A stretch of DNA of 64,000 nucleotides, from assembly GCF_921293095.1 (NCBI RefSeq), contig NC_060248.1, positions 130,646,972 through 130,710,971 on the forward strand, read 5' to 3'. Under the pieces are notes generated by a model that searched no databases, had not been told where the DNA came from, and saw nothing but the letters and a program-made list of their open reading frames with translations. The DNA comes from Ischnura elegans. Its lineage: Eukaryota; Arthropoda; Insecta; Odonata; Coenagrionidae. Below are positions 44,989 through 56,814 of the stretch, piece after piece (positions within the stretch are counted from its first letter, which is position 1; the number at the start of each line of letters is the position of its first letter). The position numbers were made by a program, and so were the translations under genes.

Positions 44989-46617
44989 TAACGCGGCGAT
45001 GGCCGTTAGATGTCTTTTCTTTAGGCGCTTGTTCGTAAAATGTCTCACGAGACCTATGTGATACGTCATCCAGTGAACCTCGAAATAAAGTTTATTTTAA
45101 TATTGATGCTATTGAAAACGCCCTCGCTTTTGAGGTTGTGAAAAAATACCACTTTTTTCTAAATAGAAATTTACCGGCAATTTTCCACAAACACTCCAAT
45201 GTCACTTTACGAATGGTTGAAATATATTTTATATTATCTTCCAATTATAATTATGATGTTTCTTAAATTGTGTCAATTTCAAATATTACAATAAAGTTAG
45301 TATTACATTCATGAAATAATAGGTATATCTTATCATATTGGCGGTAAATTCCCATTTAAACGAAGTTGTACATGTGAACATTCCGTCAGATGTATCCTGA
45401 AACTACTTTTATAAGTTCTTGAGATGCAATGTCAGGAAATGAGCACACCATTGCACCAACCATGTTCCTTATCGTGATATAAACCGGTATCCTTTCTGTT
45501 ATCTTTAGGCGACTCTACGAAGAATTCCATGATGTCCCGATTCTCGCAGCCTTGAAACCACGCGCAGGAGAGAAGGGGAGTGAAGAGCGGATCAGTTACC
45601 ATCTCGGAGTGGTGTGGGTATGTTTACATCTAATCTCATTTTTCACGAACTATCGCGCATTCTTCCCAAGTCTGTCGAAATCAAAACGAGCCTTGGGATC
45701 TACGATGTCTACCGATGCGTTTGTACGAACGTTCATATGATGTCATCTGGGAAAGTTACTGTTTGCACCTCATCCCACGTTCATCTGATTGGCCTTCACG
45801 ACTCCAATGCTCTTTTTAAACAATGGGTATGAAATGTATTTGTTGAGATGTTTCGTCAACCTCGTACGAATTTAATTCTTGGCCATTAAGGTAATAAAGC
45901 TGTCTCAGGTTTAACAACTAAATACAGTTAATAATCACTCTTTGAAAAAGGAATGCGTGAGATTACAGGCACAATTTATTTTATTTTTCTCCGGTGCATG
46001 ACGCAATCGCTGTCAATACTTTCCCAAATAGTGAGTACTGATATGCACACCAGCATTAATAACAAATAATAATTCGTTGGATACGTTTTCTTGAACTGGT
46101 ATGGTATTTGGGAAACACGCTACACATATCGATAATATATAATAAAGAATTATTTCCACTAATAGAAAATGAAATTAATTATTCCGGGACAAGTCTGTCC
46201 CCAAGGAACATACATGGTTATAAATACAATAGAGTCAAAAATATTACAAACAATTTGGAGATTTATATTAAACATCGATGTCACAGAATGAGACTTAATA
46301 TATGGCAAAATAGAACAAAAAAACAAATATATATTTATATACATTTTTCAGCAAGACGCACGCATGAATACTTATAAAAACATCTGATTTTGTTTAGCTT
46401 TATGACAATATTCAGTTAACTTACAATATTCAATTCACGTGTAGCAATATTTCATTGTATTTCTTTTTGTATTGACTTGCATTTTTAGATTTTTTCACCA
46501 TCTGACAACTGATTCCATACTTCGCGAGAGGTGACATGGAAAGACCTAACGTAAACAGATGTTCTATAGCTGTAGAAAAGTTTCTCGGGTTTTCCACCGG
46601 TTGATGTCATCCATGTC
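44989..46617. other. unrecognised sequence
   Basis: No supported gene; a 62-codon and a 72-codon frame near 45,552-45,832 overlap and lack motifs. Confidence 0.35.
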
Positions 46618-46660
46618 TCCCGACGTTTCGATCCTCGACTTGCTGATCATCCTCAGGGGA
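46618..46660 (-). ncRNA. hammerhead-ribozyme-like motif, complete core
   Basis: Minus strand: TCCC - CTGAGGA (46,656-46,650) - helix II GATC/GATC with 11-nt loop - GAAAC (46,629-46,625) - GTC - GGGA. TCCC and GGGA pair 4/4. CUGANGA and GAAA are both intact, and the ACGU between them is self-complementary, the dimeric helix III form known from Penelope-like elements. Cleavage is predicted after the C at 46,622. No PLE codons were found nearby, so this is a terminal fragment. Confidence 0.7.
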
Positions 46661-46699
46661 TCTTCCGAATGCCGTTCTTCGAAAATTTTCCAGTATAAA

Positions 46700-46747
46700 T
46701 ACACTCTATCCGAGGTCAGGTGGTCAGTGGACCTCGGATGGAGTGTA
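46700..46747. repeat. 48-bp palindrome beside the hammerhead motif
   Basis: Arms TACACTCTATCCGAGGTC and GACCTCGGATGGAGTGTA pair at 17 of 18 positions around a 12-nt centre. A TATAAAT lies at the left edge (46,694-46,700). It is 40 bp upstream, on the minus strand, of the hammerhead motif and may represent the same PLE terminal repeat in inverted form. Confidence 0.75.
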
Positions 46748-46759
46748 TATATTAAACTA

Positions 46760-47676
46760 TATATCAATATTAAATAAATTTCCCGGTTAATCAATGTAAT
46801 TTTCTCAGTCTTCTATTTTTTTTTAATTTGTGGATTGCAACATCGAGTTGGGCCGCAGCATCATCGGCCCTTAATTCATAGTGACCGTTGTCTGGAAAAT
46901 ATAAAACGATTCCATCAACCGTAGAGTTCATTAGAATTTATATTACCACTGGAGGCCCCACTATTCTCCACACCCGTGACTCCATTGATTCCCGCCGGTC
47001 GCCGTAAATACTGGCGCTCCAGTCGCTAGGATACCTGTAAATATCCACAAGAGATACGCTACAAGGAGAATTTAAGCGTTTATTACTATAAATTAAGCTC
47101 AGACCAATTATCTACGAATATGTTTCCGTAACGTTTTTTTTTATATTCGATGCATTACATTCGCTGCGTAGCGATTCTCTTGCGGGCTATAATACGTATA
47201 TTGACTAATATCCTACCGACATTAGCGCCACAATATACTGTGGGAATGAATGGAGACACGGGTGTGGACGATTCTGTATACAATATTTATGTTCCAATCG
47301 CACATAATTCTCAAAAGGTGTTGCTTCAGGTGGTAGAGACCAGCGATGCGACTACACGCAGTGAATGCTCGTGAAGATGGCTCTTTCTGTTTTTCCAGAT
47401 TAGAAAATAATTAGTTGAGGGAAGCTCTGAGGAGTGACGTGGCGAAGGCCTTGGTCGTGGCCCGGATGGGAAGTGGGTTAATGTCGCTGCAATCGCCTCT
47501 CCGGCCAGGATGAGGGCTGCTTCCGGAGCCCACCACCACACGCAGCGCCCCAACACGTCCGAAAATCTCGTCAATGTCCTTCGGCGGAAGGTTAACAGTC
47601 GAGTTCTATCGAATGGTGAATTTTAGTCGGATTTTGATCAAATTTAGAATGTTTTACACTCTTCACATTCCAAACA
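46760..47676. other. unrecognised sequence
   Basis: 47,400-47,570 is GC-richer with an 82-codon minus-strand frame lacking motifs. Nothing else recognised. Confidence 0.35.
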
Positions 47677-47935
47677 ATCGATGGCTAAGTTCTAACAACA
47701 CGTATCTCAAATTCGGCCGCTTTGAGACAGGTATCTTAAACAAAGCGTAATAACATTAAAAAAATAAAATACAAGCAAAGAACAACTCTTCATTTATAAA
47801 TGAATACTTCTTTTTCAGTTCTATGAACTTTTGGTTTTTAATCTCAGTGTGCAAGTAAAAGAAATTAATCGGTTTTTTGCTCTCCTGAAAAGTCGCTATT
47901 TTTGAGATACGTGTTGTTAGAACTTAGCCATCGAT
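47677..47935. mobile_element. 259-bp MITE with perfect 35-bp TIRs
   Basis: The 35-bp arms, 47,677-47,711 and 47,901-47,935, are exact reverse complements, beginning ATCGATGGCTAAGTTCTAAC. The 189-bp interior is AT-rich. No transposase. The target duplication is obscured by the palindromic ATCGAT at both ends. Perfect arms imply recent activity or gene conversion. Confidence 0.85.
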
Positions 47936-47984
47936 ATGGACGTAAGCGCTGCGACAAAAATTTATTTAATTGTGTGTATAGTAC

Positions 47985-48910
47985 TTATATCTACCTCAAC
48001 ATAATACCCTCCGAACCACCTCAAGAGTGTTTGGCGGGGGGTGGGTATTACATTTATATTTATTTATTTATCCTGTGTCTGATGAGGCCAATTGGCTCCC
48101 TCTCCCCCAATCCCAGCGCAGTGTACACACAGCATGCAGCGTGCAATACACCCCTATTTAATCCCGTCTTCGTAGTAATCGAAAAAAAAGGTCACAGAAT
48201 TTTTGCATGTGGTGTGAGCTCTCACCAATCCTGCGTTGTTCCAATGAAGTTGGCACTAAACATGCATTATTGTTATAGTATTCTACCGATTAAGGTAGGT
48301 TTTCATGGAGTATTCAAGAAGTGATCTGGGAGCCTCCCTTTCCTTCCAGCACTGCCTTCTTTAATTCACTGTAAGGCCTAATCCCTTTCAATCTATCTAC
48401 AAATCCTATTCTTTTCCTTCCCCTCCCTCGTTTCCCTAACATTCTACCGTCAAACACCATTTTCAATATCACCTCCCCTCCAAGTACTCGCTCCATCCAT
48501 ACCTTCTGTCTCCTCCGTATCTCATCTAAAAGCTACCTCTCCTCACCCACCATGTCCAGCACTTCGTCGTTCCTTTTCCTCTCCAACATACAAAATTATT
48601 AAGTGGATAATATCCAAACTAATGCATAAAACTGGTTAGATGCCGATAGTCATAGGAAAGAACAGCATCTTAAATTTCTCTGTTTTGCACTTTTAACTAT
48701 CTAAATATCTAATGTTTCTTATTTATTTTATCTTCCCCTCATGATCCTGTCTACCGTAATACGAAGTGAAGTAAGTACAACATTCATGTCATCTGCGGAC
48801 ATCTGCTCCCTGAATCTGTTTAGTAGGTTTAGCCTATCTTCCGTTATTCAAGAAACAACTCCCAGCCTAACTCATATAGCAATGCGCTCGCGCTGCTGTG
48901 TTTATCGTGG
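47985..48910 (-). pseudogene. CR1/L2-like LINE (subfamily 2), interrupted
   Basis: The minus strand from 48,905 reads CHDKHSSASALLYELGWELF, matching CYDKKCSVSSMLHELGWESL of the copy at 13,672. This is followed by the shared GTGCAAAACAGAGAAATTTAA segment (48,690-48,670) and the 3' end with CATGCTGTGTG-like words, CCAAACACTC and the GGTATTATGT tail at about 47,990. Between 48,317 and 48,600 an unrelated LINE tail is inserted. Frameshifted throughout. Confidence 0.7.
48317..48600 (-). pseudogene. LINE C-terminal relic within the LINE at 48 kb
   Basis: The minus frame contains MERVLGGEVILKMVFDGRML, then GKRGRGRKRIGFVDRLKG. This is the WI-HVLRGE-LLK-VIEGRM-GKRGRGRKRIG-LD-LK block and aligns with 11,975-12,215. 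A 60-codon frame is still open. It probably landed in the older LINE copy; ends were not resolved. Confidence 0.7.
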
Positions 48911-50676
48911 CAACCCATAACAAATCTACTTATCTCTATGAGGGAATGGTATATACATTATACATGCATCGTTTACTTCGGCGCGCCGCGTTGACTCTAT
49001 CAAATAACAACAGACGATTAAATCAACAAGCAGCATAGCATTGATTATTTTTTGCAATAATTCGTCCTTCTAAATTAAGAATTCCACTGAAAATGGAAGT
49101 TTATGAGATAAAAAATATCCTCCACACTGAAAATAACAGTGAAAGCAGTTCTTCCCTAACCTGCGCATTATTCGTAGAGTTCCACTTTGAAAATTGTACA
49201 GTAATTTTGCGCTCCAATCGACCCATCGCCATGTTGGATGAGCGTGACGTCCGAATATAGTAAACAATACGTTAATGTGGTGCTAATAAACTATTTGCCC
49301 CAGTTTTAGAAAAACCTATGTATCTTTCGGTACTTTTTCTTAGGACAATTTATTTTTTTTTCATAGCAATAAATATGAATTTCATCATCAGTCATGTGGA
49401 AGATTTATACTTAATAATTGACAGGCTTGAAGAATGTGTACATACTCGAAGATTCACCAGTCATGAAAAATAGCGCTTATTACTTATTCATCCTTTTCAT
49501 CTATGGTGATTTCCACAGTATAAGATTATTGTTCTCACTTTATGTTATGGTATCACCTTAACCCCAACAGTGCAAACGCTCAAATTTCTTTCCAGTTGAA
49601 CGTATGCAACTGCTGCTCACTGTATATCTCTCATCCCAACCTTAGGAATGCTAAGTAAATCGGCGTCATATATGTTCCGTCGTATTTCTGCAAAACGTTA
49701 ACTTCACATATTCTAATATTTTACCCAGTGCACATTGAAAGCAATGAGTAAATGACACTAGTTAAATGAGATACAAACCAAGCTCTAGATTACTAGCGAA
49801 GGACATAGTTGATTTAATTTATCTCACATTAATTTTACAGCTTCTCAACTTCGCGCCGAGAAATGTTTACTGCCGGAGAAGAAATCAGCAACCATGAATA
49901 AATCTACCTTCAGAATGTTCCTAGAATGCGCCTTTACGAAGTCAGAGTCAGCCATTGTGCAATACTTATGTGCACTGTAAAATCTTTAAAACTATTCACA
50001 GCTGTTTTTGATACACCCTTTTAGTTATGATTCAGAATAGTCGTTGTTGTTTGTTATCGTCTTTACTCTTTGTTATTGCCATGGAGCGAATCAGTTTACT
50101 CGCATTTTGACGTCACAGGACGTTCTTATGGCGCGAAAGAATTTATTAATTTTCGCGAACTTTGAAGCTCTTTAGCGACAAGAATATTGAGAATGATGGA
50201 GTCATATTTCGCTTACTTAAATGACTTTAACTTACTTATTCATACATGTAAAATAGCTATTATAATTTTATGAGAGCAACCCACTACATAAAATTCGAGG
50301 GGATTGATAAAAAAATTCCGAAGGGGGCGATTCGGATTATGCTGCATTGGATTGAGGTATAGTGTTAGTATTAAAGACACAATTTTCTCGTCGTTCCAAA
50401 GTTTACGGTCGAAAAATATTTTTCTCAGATCGAGGCGATTTATTTTCCCCTAACGGTACCTGGAGGTGCGCATTCAATCTGACTTTCTTTCGTGTGCTTG
50501 TTGACTATTATGGATGACGATGTTAACGATGTGCTTCCCTTATAACGATTCCTCATTAAGATAAGGACATAGTTACCATAAACTTTATTGTGGTTGTAGC
50601 GCTTTCGTCCATATCTAGTATTGTTTAGAAAGTGAAATAAATATAAGGTCATAAATTAGGTGAAAATCCGATGAAA
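48911..50676. other. unrecognised AT-rich sequence
   Basis: No supported gene or repeat. Confidence 0.4.
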
Positions 50677-51340
50677 ATAGGGTAGTTTCCTTCATCAAAG
50701 AAAACGAAAGGCATTGATTGCGATTCATTACCCACCATTATTGTATTCATAATATACAAATTATTTGGTTTTAGAATTCCTAGTTTAGACGAATGGCAAT
50801 GGTCAATTTTAACCGCATTTGAAAAAGGCCAGATTGGCGCCCATGCCATGCCACTCCACGTGACGTCACACGGACCTAGTTTCTATACGAGTAGATGGGA
50901 GTTTTACATCGTCTGAGATTAACAATGCATGCATGAGGTACAGAGCTCAGGAAAACATGTCTTAATAATCAGCTATTAAAACAGCCTAAGGTCGGAAAGT
51001 TTTCTTCGTTTGATAGGGTATTAATAATACTTATTTAAGCCAAGCGCTACCTGCGAGCAGGGTACTCTGCTACCTGCAAGCATCCTGCGTCGTATCATCG
51101 CTCAAAGCCTCGCCCCAAGGTCACCTCACTTTGCGACAGCGGGAACCAGAATGGCATCACATGGAGTTTTCCCAGCATCATACTTAGCCGTCCCGTTTTC
51201 GCGCGCTTGAAAATGTTCACTTTTCATTTAATCGCGAAAAATAGATATTGTCATTTAAAAATCTAAAAGCGTGAAATACGTACACCAGAGGTAGTATTCT
51301 TTCGATTTAGACAATAAAAAAATAATAGGAAACCACCATG
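50677..51340 (-). mobile_element. M660 TIR element, copy 5 (full length)
   Basis: Reverse-oriented complete copy: starts (plus strand) ATAGGGTAGTTTCCTTCATC and ends AATAATAGGAAACCACCATG. The terminal ATG replaces the CTAT seen elsewhere, so this end is either mutated or reflects a different target base. Internal blocks match copies 4 and 6 closely. Confidence 0.85.
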
Positions 51341-51640
51341 TTGGGCATTCGATAAAACTCGATTCTCATGGCAGCGCAGTTGTCATGGGTAGCTTTAGAC
51401 CTTCTTCTTTGCCGCTTAATAAATTGCTCCGTTTGTTAAGGGATAATGGGTTTTTCAAGAGACTTCGTGGCCCAGTTGGTAGAGCGCTTAGTATCTTCTC
51501 GAAGGATTCTGGGTGCATATATAAGTTTCCATAAATCCATAAACAAATATTTACCATTAAAATGAGTGCGAAGCAGTGCATGGAAAAAAACTGGCCACGT
51601 GGACTTGATTTTCAATTGGATTTCATCATGTAATACTCAT

Positions 51641-51839
51641 GCCGGCCTCGGTGGCGGTGGGGTAAAGTCCTCGCCTGCCAAACCGAAGGTCGTGGGTTCG
51701 AATCCCGCCTGGGTAGGTGATCCCTATCCAGGGCATGGATGTTTGTGTTGTACCTACTCTGTTAATATTGGAAACCCTCTTTGTAAAAGGCCGTCATGTG
51801 CTGTTTAAGGGGAAATTGATAATAAATAAATAAATAAAT
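51641..51839 (+). mobile_element. tRNA-derived SINE with (AAAT)n tail
   Basis: The head GCCGGCCTCGGTGGCGGTGG starts a tRNA-like region with A-box-like TGGCGGTGGGGTAAAG and B box GGGTTCGAATCCC at 51,694-51,706. A ~100-bp unrelated body follows, then AATAAATAAATAAATAAATT. The tRNA stems do not close, so it is not a tRNA gene. A distinct family from the SINE at 3525-3786. Confidence 0.8.
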
Positions 51840-52527
51840 TACCTCCGAGCGCGTTATTCACTCAAATTTTTGGGGATAGATGAATAATGTCACCGCAAAT
51901 GGCGTGGAGTTAAAAATCGTCAGAGCATTCCTCCACGAAGGTCAACGGCGATTTTTGATTTCGTGCATCGCAAATTGAGAATCTGATATTTTTTGAATAG
52001 GCATACGAGTGGTACAAGTTATTACAACCGGTACTAATTACTCAAAATCATATTCGAATCTTTAATTATTCGTTGGGAAATATAGAAATTTGTTTAAATC
52101 ATATGTAAAGTAATTATTGTTCGAGTCCAACTTAATTACTTGATTTTAGGAGGCAGTGTTTTATAAATTTATGCAAATTAATGCTTCTAACCAGCTAAAG
52201 GGATATTTTATACATTTATATTTAAATCTAATTATTTCGCCTTATTATTCTTAGCGATACAATTAAAATTAAGCTCTACTAAATTGGGAAAGTTAATAGC
52301 CGGGCCACAAAAGAGTAATGATGAAATATCAAATTGCGTTTGTCATTACGCGGGAATCTGTTTAGATGTAATTGCTTCAACAATTTTATTTATTATGGCA
52401 ATCAGGCGTAGTAATGTTCGGTCCGTGAAATTAATAATCGACCGTGTTTCACCCTGCTTTTCAAAATGGCAGTTGAAACACACAAAACATGATTTTTCTG
52501 CCGCATTAACTCGACATCCAATTCAAG
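51840..52527. other. unrecognised AT-rich sequence
   Basis: No supported feature. Confidence 0.35.
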
Positions 52528-52870
52528 ATCTACATCTACAACTACCCCGCAAGTCGCAACAAAAGGCGCTTGGCAGAAGGGGTGCTTGGACATAAGCCGT
52601 AAAAAAAGAAAAAAAAATGGAAATTAAATGCGTTTACGATGTTTCTCTCGGCATATATTTAAGTCCTTTGTTGTGCTGAAAAAAACGGATTCCTCTACCA
52701 ATCCATTGGGCTAAATATCTTTCTTAATTTACCGAGGCTGTCCGACCTGAAAATACAGTATTCTAATATGATATTTTCCGTGTCGCTCTGGGGTATATCT
52801 TTTCTCAATTGCTCAAGCAAACTAATTGTAAGCCCAGCGCGCAGCCTCCGAGTCTCTAGCGACTCCCAGC
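52528..52870 (-). mobile_element. CR1/L2-like LINE 3' end (subfamily 1)
   Basis: The complement gives the GWESLETRRLRAGL and LLEQLRKDI codons (52,870-52,800), then the 3' UTR with AAGAAAGATATTTAGCCCAA, GGACTTAAATA, and the GTAGATGTAGATC tail at 52,528. 5'-truncated, frame partly open. Confidence 0.78.
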
Positions 52871-53061
52871 GTCTCGGAGAGAAAATAATCCTACCCCGGT
52901 GACACTGAATCGACAAGAACGGAAAACCCAACATGGAGAGAGGAAATATTTAAAACAATAAGAGGACGTGAGTTTGCCCTTACCTAGAAAGATGGGCATT
53001 GGTCGTTTTCACCAATTCATTTTTCTAGCTTCATGTAACTTTCTGTCATCGGTGTATCCAA

Positions 53062-53600
53062 TTCTTTGAGATGATTCTGAGTGAATTAGATCATGGTGTA
53101 TGTCTCGAACCTCTCGTGGGGAACACATATAAGGATTATTGCGGCATAGCATTGAGGAAAATAGGATTCGTCAAGCGTATTGTGGGAAGATTTTCGGATG
53201 AGAAAGTAAACGAAAGGTGCTATTTCGCACTCGTCCGTCCTCACCTTGAATATGCAGCGAGCGTATGGATTCCGGTGCAGAAAGACTTAGTCCGCGAACT
53301 GAATAAAATTCAAAGGAAGGCAGCGCGGTTCGGCAAAAACTGCTACGGGCGTACAGACAGCGTTACCCAGATGCTAAGCGAATTAGGTTGGGAACCGCTG
53401 GATACTCGGCGGCTGCGCGCTAGGCTTAGATTGCTTGAACAATTGAGAATGGGTATCTTTAAGAGCGACACGGAGAACATCATCTTAGAGAATTCATCTT
53501 AAATTAAATTCGTTTTTCCCCTGAACCATGAAGGACTTTAATAAATGCCGCTCGTAATCTTGTTTGAGGATTTGTTTTTTATATGTAGACGGGAGGTTTC
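53062..53600 (+). pseudogene. CR1/L2-like LINE C-terminus (subfamily 1), frame largely intact
   Basis: A 143-codon frame (53,071-53,502) reads LRKIGFVKRIVGRFSDEKVN, ERCYFALVRPHLEYAASVWI, VRELNKIQRKAARFGKNCYG, and MLSELGWEPLDTRRLRARLR before TAA. This is the whole conserved C-terminal block of the family, and the best-preserved reference for the subfamily in this window. The 3' UTR begins CCATGAAGGACTTTAATAAA and breaks off at about 53,600, where a second partial copy starts. Confidence 0.88.
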
Positions 53601-53935
53601 CTAACACCGCTGGATACTCGGAGGCTGCGCGCTAGACTTAGATTGTTTGAACAAGCAAGAATGGATACCTTTAGGAGCGACACGTAGAACATAATATTAG
53701 AGCCCCCCTATATTTCCAGTTCCGACAGAAGCAATAAATTAAGAGAGATATTTTGCCGAACGGATAGATATGCGAAATCGTTTCACCTCCGAACCATTAG
53801 GGACTTCAATAAATACTGATTGCAATTTCGCATTTCCTTTTTATTTTATTGTTTATAGGCTTTTATAGGCTTGTGTCCTAACACCCCCTGCCACACGCCT
53901 TTTAGGCGGCTTGCGGGGTAATGTGTAGATGTGGA
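53601..53935 (+). mobile_element. second partial LINE copy in tandem (subfamily 1)
   Basis: Restarts with GCTGGATACTCGGAGGCTGC, the same codons present 200 bp upstream, then a complete 3' UTR with GAGAGATATTTTGCCGAACG, CTAACACCCCCTGCCACACG and GGTAATGTGTAGATGTGGAT. The repeated segment shows a same-strand duplication or an insertion of one copy into the tail of another. Confidence 0.78.
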
Positions 53936-55677
53936 TATGTTATAGTTGCCCTCCTTTGCGTCCTCCTCATGGGGTTTCTCCCTTTAATTGTCTTTCCTCC
54001 TTTATATTTTCCGCGTAATTGCCGAGTCTCATTACATATCTGATCCGCCACGTTCTCCTGTAGGTATTATATTATTTTCCACAGTGCTCTTTTGTTCATT
54101 GCTCTTCTGCTCGTGTCCTCGTTTCGCTCCTTTTTGCTGTCATTCAATGCATATCTACGGAAAATCGTAGAAATTTCCTTCCTCATAGGGAATATTTTCC
54201 TCTCTGTAGAAACATAAAATTATGGTTTCGCGAGTAGTGGGACCCTCTGCGACGGTGCGGGATTCCTTTTCCCTTCCCTTCCAATCCTATCCTATCCCAG
54301 GAGGCGTCGTCGGGCTCCTATCGCGGCGGCGCCTCCTTCCTTTTTCCTACCTTGTCCTCCCCCTCCTGCGGTGCAGTGGTGATAGGCTTATAGATTCAGA
54401 CTTCGGCCCAGAAGCGTATCCCGCGAGCCCGCCCAACGGGTTTCGAATTCGCTGTCATTCAATGCATTTCGTTTTACCTTTAGGTCGATAATACGAAATA
54501 CGAATGACGTGAATGTATTTTAACCGGCCGTGTGATTGTAATTGTTCGTGGGAATTTGCTGGTAAGTTTAAATTAACTATAATAATAACAGATTTTGTGT
54601 AAATATTTTTATCAATTCACAGGCAATATTCCATTTTGTAATAATTTTATTCTATGATTTCCATCAAACGAATTGTCCAATTTAATATGCTAAAGGACAA
54701 GTAAACCAAACATTTTTCTAAAATGCAATGCAAAATTTACGATGCCGTGAACAAAGGGCGTTTCTTTGCCTTCAATGTCTATAGGTTGCAGCTATTTCAT
54801 TCGCTCAGCAAGGAGAAGATTCCTTCCAAGTAATGGTGTTTATTTTTATTTATATTTACTTTAATAAAGAGGTACACATACAGCTAGACTGCCAATTTAA
54901 AGTGCACTTATAGCAACAAATATTAAATAATTAAATAATAATTATTTATTACAAATTTAAATAGAAAAATAAAGGAAACAACAAACATTTATCCGGCTAT
55001 CTAGTCATTTATGCGATAAATATGTTGAAGCCGGGTGAGTAAAATTTTTAAGTACCAGAGCAAACGGATCAATATCACGGGGAAGAGAATTTGTTAGAAA
55101 AGAAAGTCTATGGAGAAGTGAGCGCTTAATTACAGATAGCCTGGGTGTAGGAATGTGGAGTAAAGAAGTAGATCGGGTGTGGCGGGAAGGTACTCTAATG
55201 TTGAGGAAGGAAACAATGTCAGGACTGTCGAAGTGGGAGTTAAGGGTGAGTTAATGAATTTGATGTCTGATTGAAGTCGGAGAATGGAGAGACTAGGGAC
55301 GGATAAAGAGGATAAAACTGCACTAGTAGGTGACTCGCGGAAATTTGGGTTTCTAAATTTCACAATTTTTGCAAAAAAGTTGTAACACTGCTAAGGGTGG
55401 CAAGATTAGTGTTTGATCAGAGTTAGGGGTGGTGTTGGAATGGTGTTATATTTAATACCATGAACACGGGCGCTACAATCGGTTCCGTAAAATACTGATC
55501 ATTAAGAGAGACGGTAGCTTAATAAGAGTGGCAGAGTGAAGAGAGTTTTTATTGTATTGAGACGCACTATATCTACGTACTAAAATCCTCGAACCAAGAT
55601 ATTTCCTTTGCGGACGTAAATCAAGGGCCCTAAGGAAACTCTTTCCTTGCAATATTTTAAAGCGATCGCCGCCGTAA
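53936..55677. other. no recognised gene; GC-rich patch 54,215-54,480
   Basis: The GC-rich patch has overlapping open frames without motifs. On the minus strand at 55,007-55,145 a short series SLLHRLSFLTNSLPRDIDPF distantly resembles LINE C-termini (WNSLPRDI), too weak to call. Otherwise AT-rich. Confidence 0.35.
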
Positions 55678-56720
55678 ATTTATATCTGCATAATACCCTG
55701 CGAGCCACCTCTAGGGCGTTTGGCAGGGGGTGATTAATCACCAGCATACAACATGCAAGAGGATTCCCTCATGCATACCACACGGCCATGAAGATATTAC
55801 GTTCAAACGTTTAATTACAAAATATACGTCCACATTCACGCAAAGGGAAAACTTTCCGACTGTTAGTAATTTCTGTAACAAATCTATGCAAGGTTATAGC
55901 AGTGGAAAAATGAAAACATGCAATGAGTCGTCCTAGCGAGTGACGCCTTTCACTTAATCAATCGAGGCAATGTTGCTACCTCTGATTGTACGATGAAAGA
56001 AAGGCATTTTAAATCTTTCTGTTCTGAACTCTGTTTTCTTTATCTTCTTCTCGTGATCACGTCTACCGTAGTTCGATGGTGAACGAAGAATATTTTTGCG
56101 TCGTCTAGGAAAAAATCTCCGGACCTACTAAGTACAGCAACTGCATATTTAGCCTACGCTTTGCTCCACGTTCATATAAAGATTCCCATCCTAACTAGCC
56201 TAGCATATTGGAAACACTGCACTTTTATCGCAACAACTCATCACGAATCTCCCCCCCCCCCCCCTGCGCTGAACTGTATTGATTTCAGATATCAGTTCTA
56301 CTTCATGAGGGTCCCACACGCTAGCAGCATACTCCAAGTGAGGCCAGGGATGCCAACTTACAAAAAATATTGGGGGGGCCCAAACCGGGGATATTGCACC
56401 GGGAAAAGTGGTGAGTTTTAAGTTTTTTAAGCATTTTAGAAGAGCCATATGATCAACATTAGAACCCTAATAACTCGAATCTTGATATCTGGACACTCCG
56501 GGGAAAATCGACAAGCCTGACACATCTTTTCTTCAAGCCCATAACGAATTTTTGAGGGGGCTCGGGGCCCCTCAGGCCCCATGGAGTCGGCGCCACTGTG
56601 AGGCCTTACTAGGGTGAGGTAGCCTCTCGACTAAAGGAAGCGTAGGAGACATCTGGCAGTCAATGCCACGTTAATGACCACGGTCCTTTTAGGTACTAAG
56701 GGAAATAATGTAATGTAGAT
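55678..56720 (-). pseudogene. CR1/L2-like LINE (subfamily 2) interrupted by an hAT element
   Basis: Across the hAT insertion (56,346-56,597) the minus strand reads LVRPHLEYAASVWDPHEVEL, then ISEINTVQRR, a run of Gly from a G13-14 tract (complement of the C run at 56,251-56,263), and RFVMSCCDKSAVFPIC. The C run apparently expanded inside the QRRAARF motif. The 3' end at 55,678 has TTTGGCAGGGGGTGAT-type words (complement) and a GGGTATTATGCAG tail. Confidence 0.78.
56346..56597. mobile_element. hAT-like 252-bp element with perfect 8-bp duplication
   Basis: GTGAGGCC at 56,338-56,345 and 56,598-56,605 flanks the element exactly. Ends AGGGATGCCAACTTAC and (complement) AGTGGCGCCGACTCCAT are short and imperfectly matched. 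The 3' half has GGGGGCTCGGGGCCCCTCAG, typical of hAT-type MITEs. Removing it restores the LINE reading frame VRPHLEYAASVWDP, confirming both calls. Confidence 0.82.
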
Positions 56721-56814
56721 GCTCTTATTTTTATACCGGCGGTGAGAGCTATACATCTCTTCTGTAGGAAGCGGTTAGAAAAGCGTTATAAGAGGTATAA
56801 GAACAGCTCATCAC

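Noticed and set aside
51641-51715. tRNA gene at the SINE head
   Set aside because: A and B boxes are present but acceptor and anticodon stems do not close, and the SINE body and tail follow.
55007-55145. LINE C-terminus (SFLTNSLPRDI) on the minus strand
   Set aside because: Only a handful of residues resemble the WNSLPRDI motif; too weak without a profile search.
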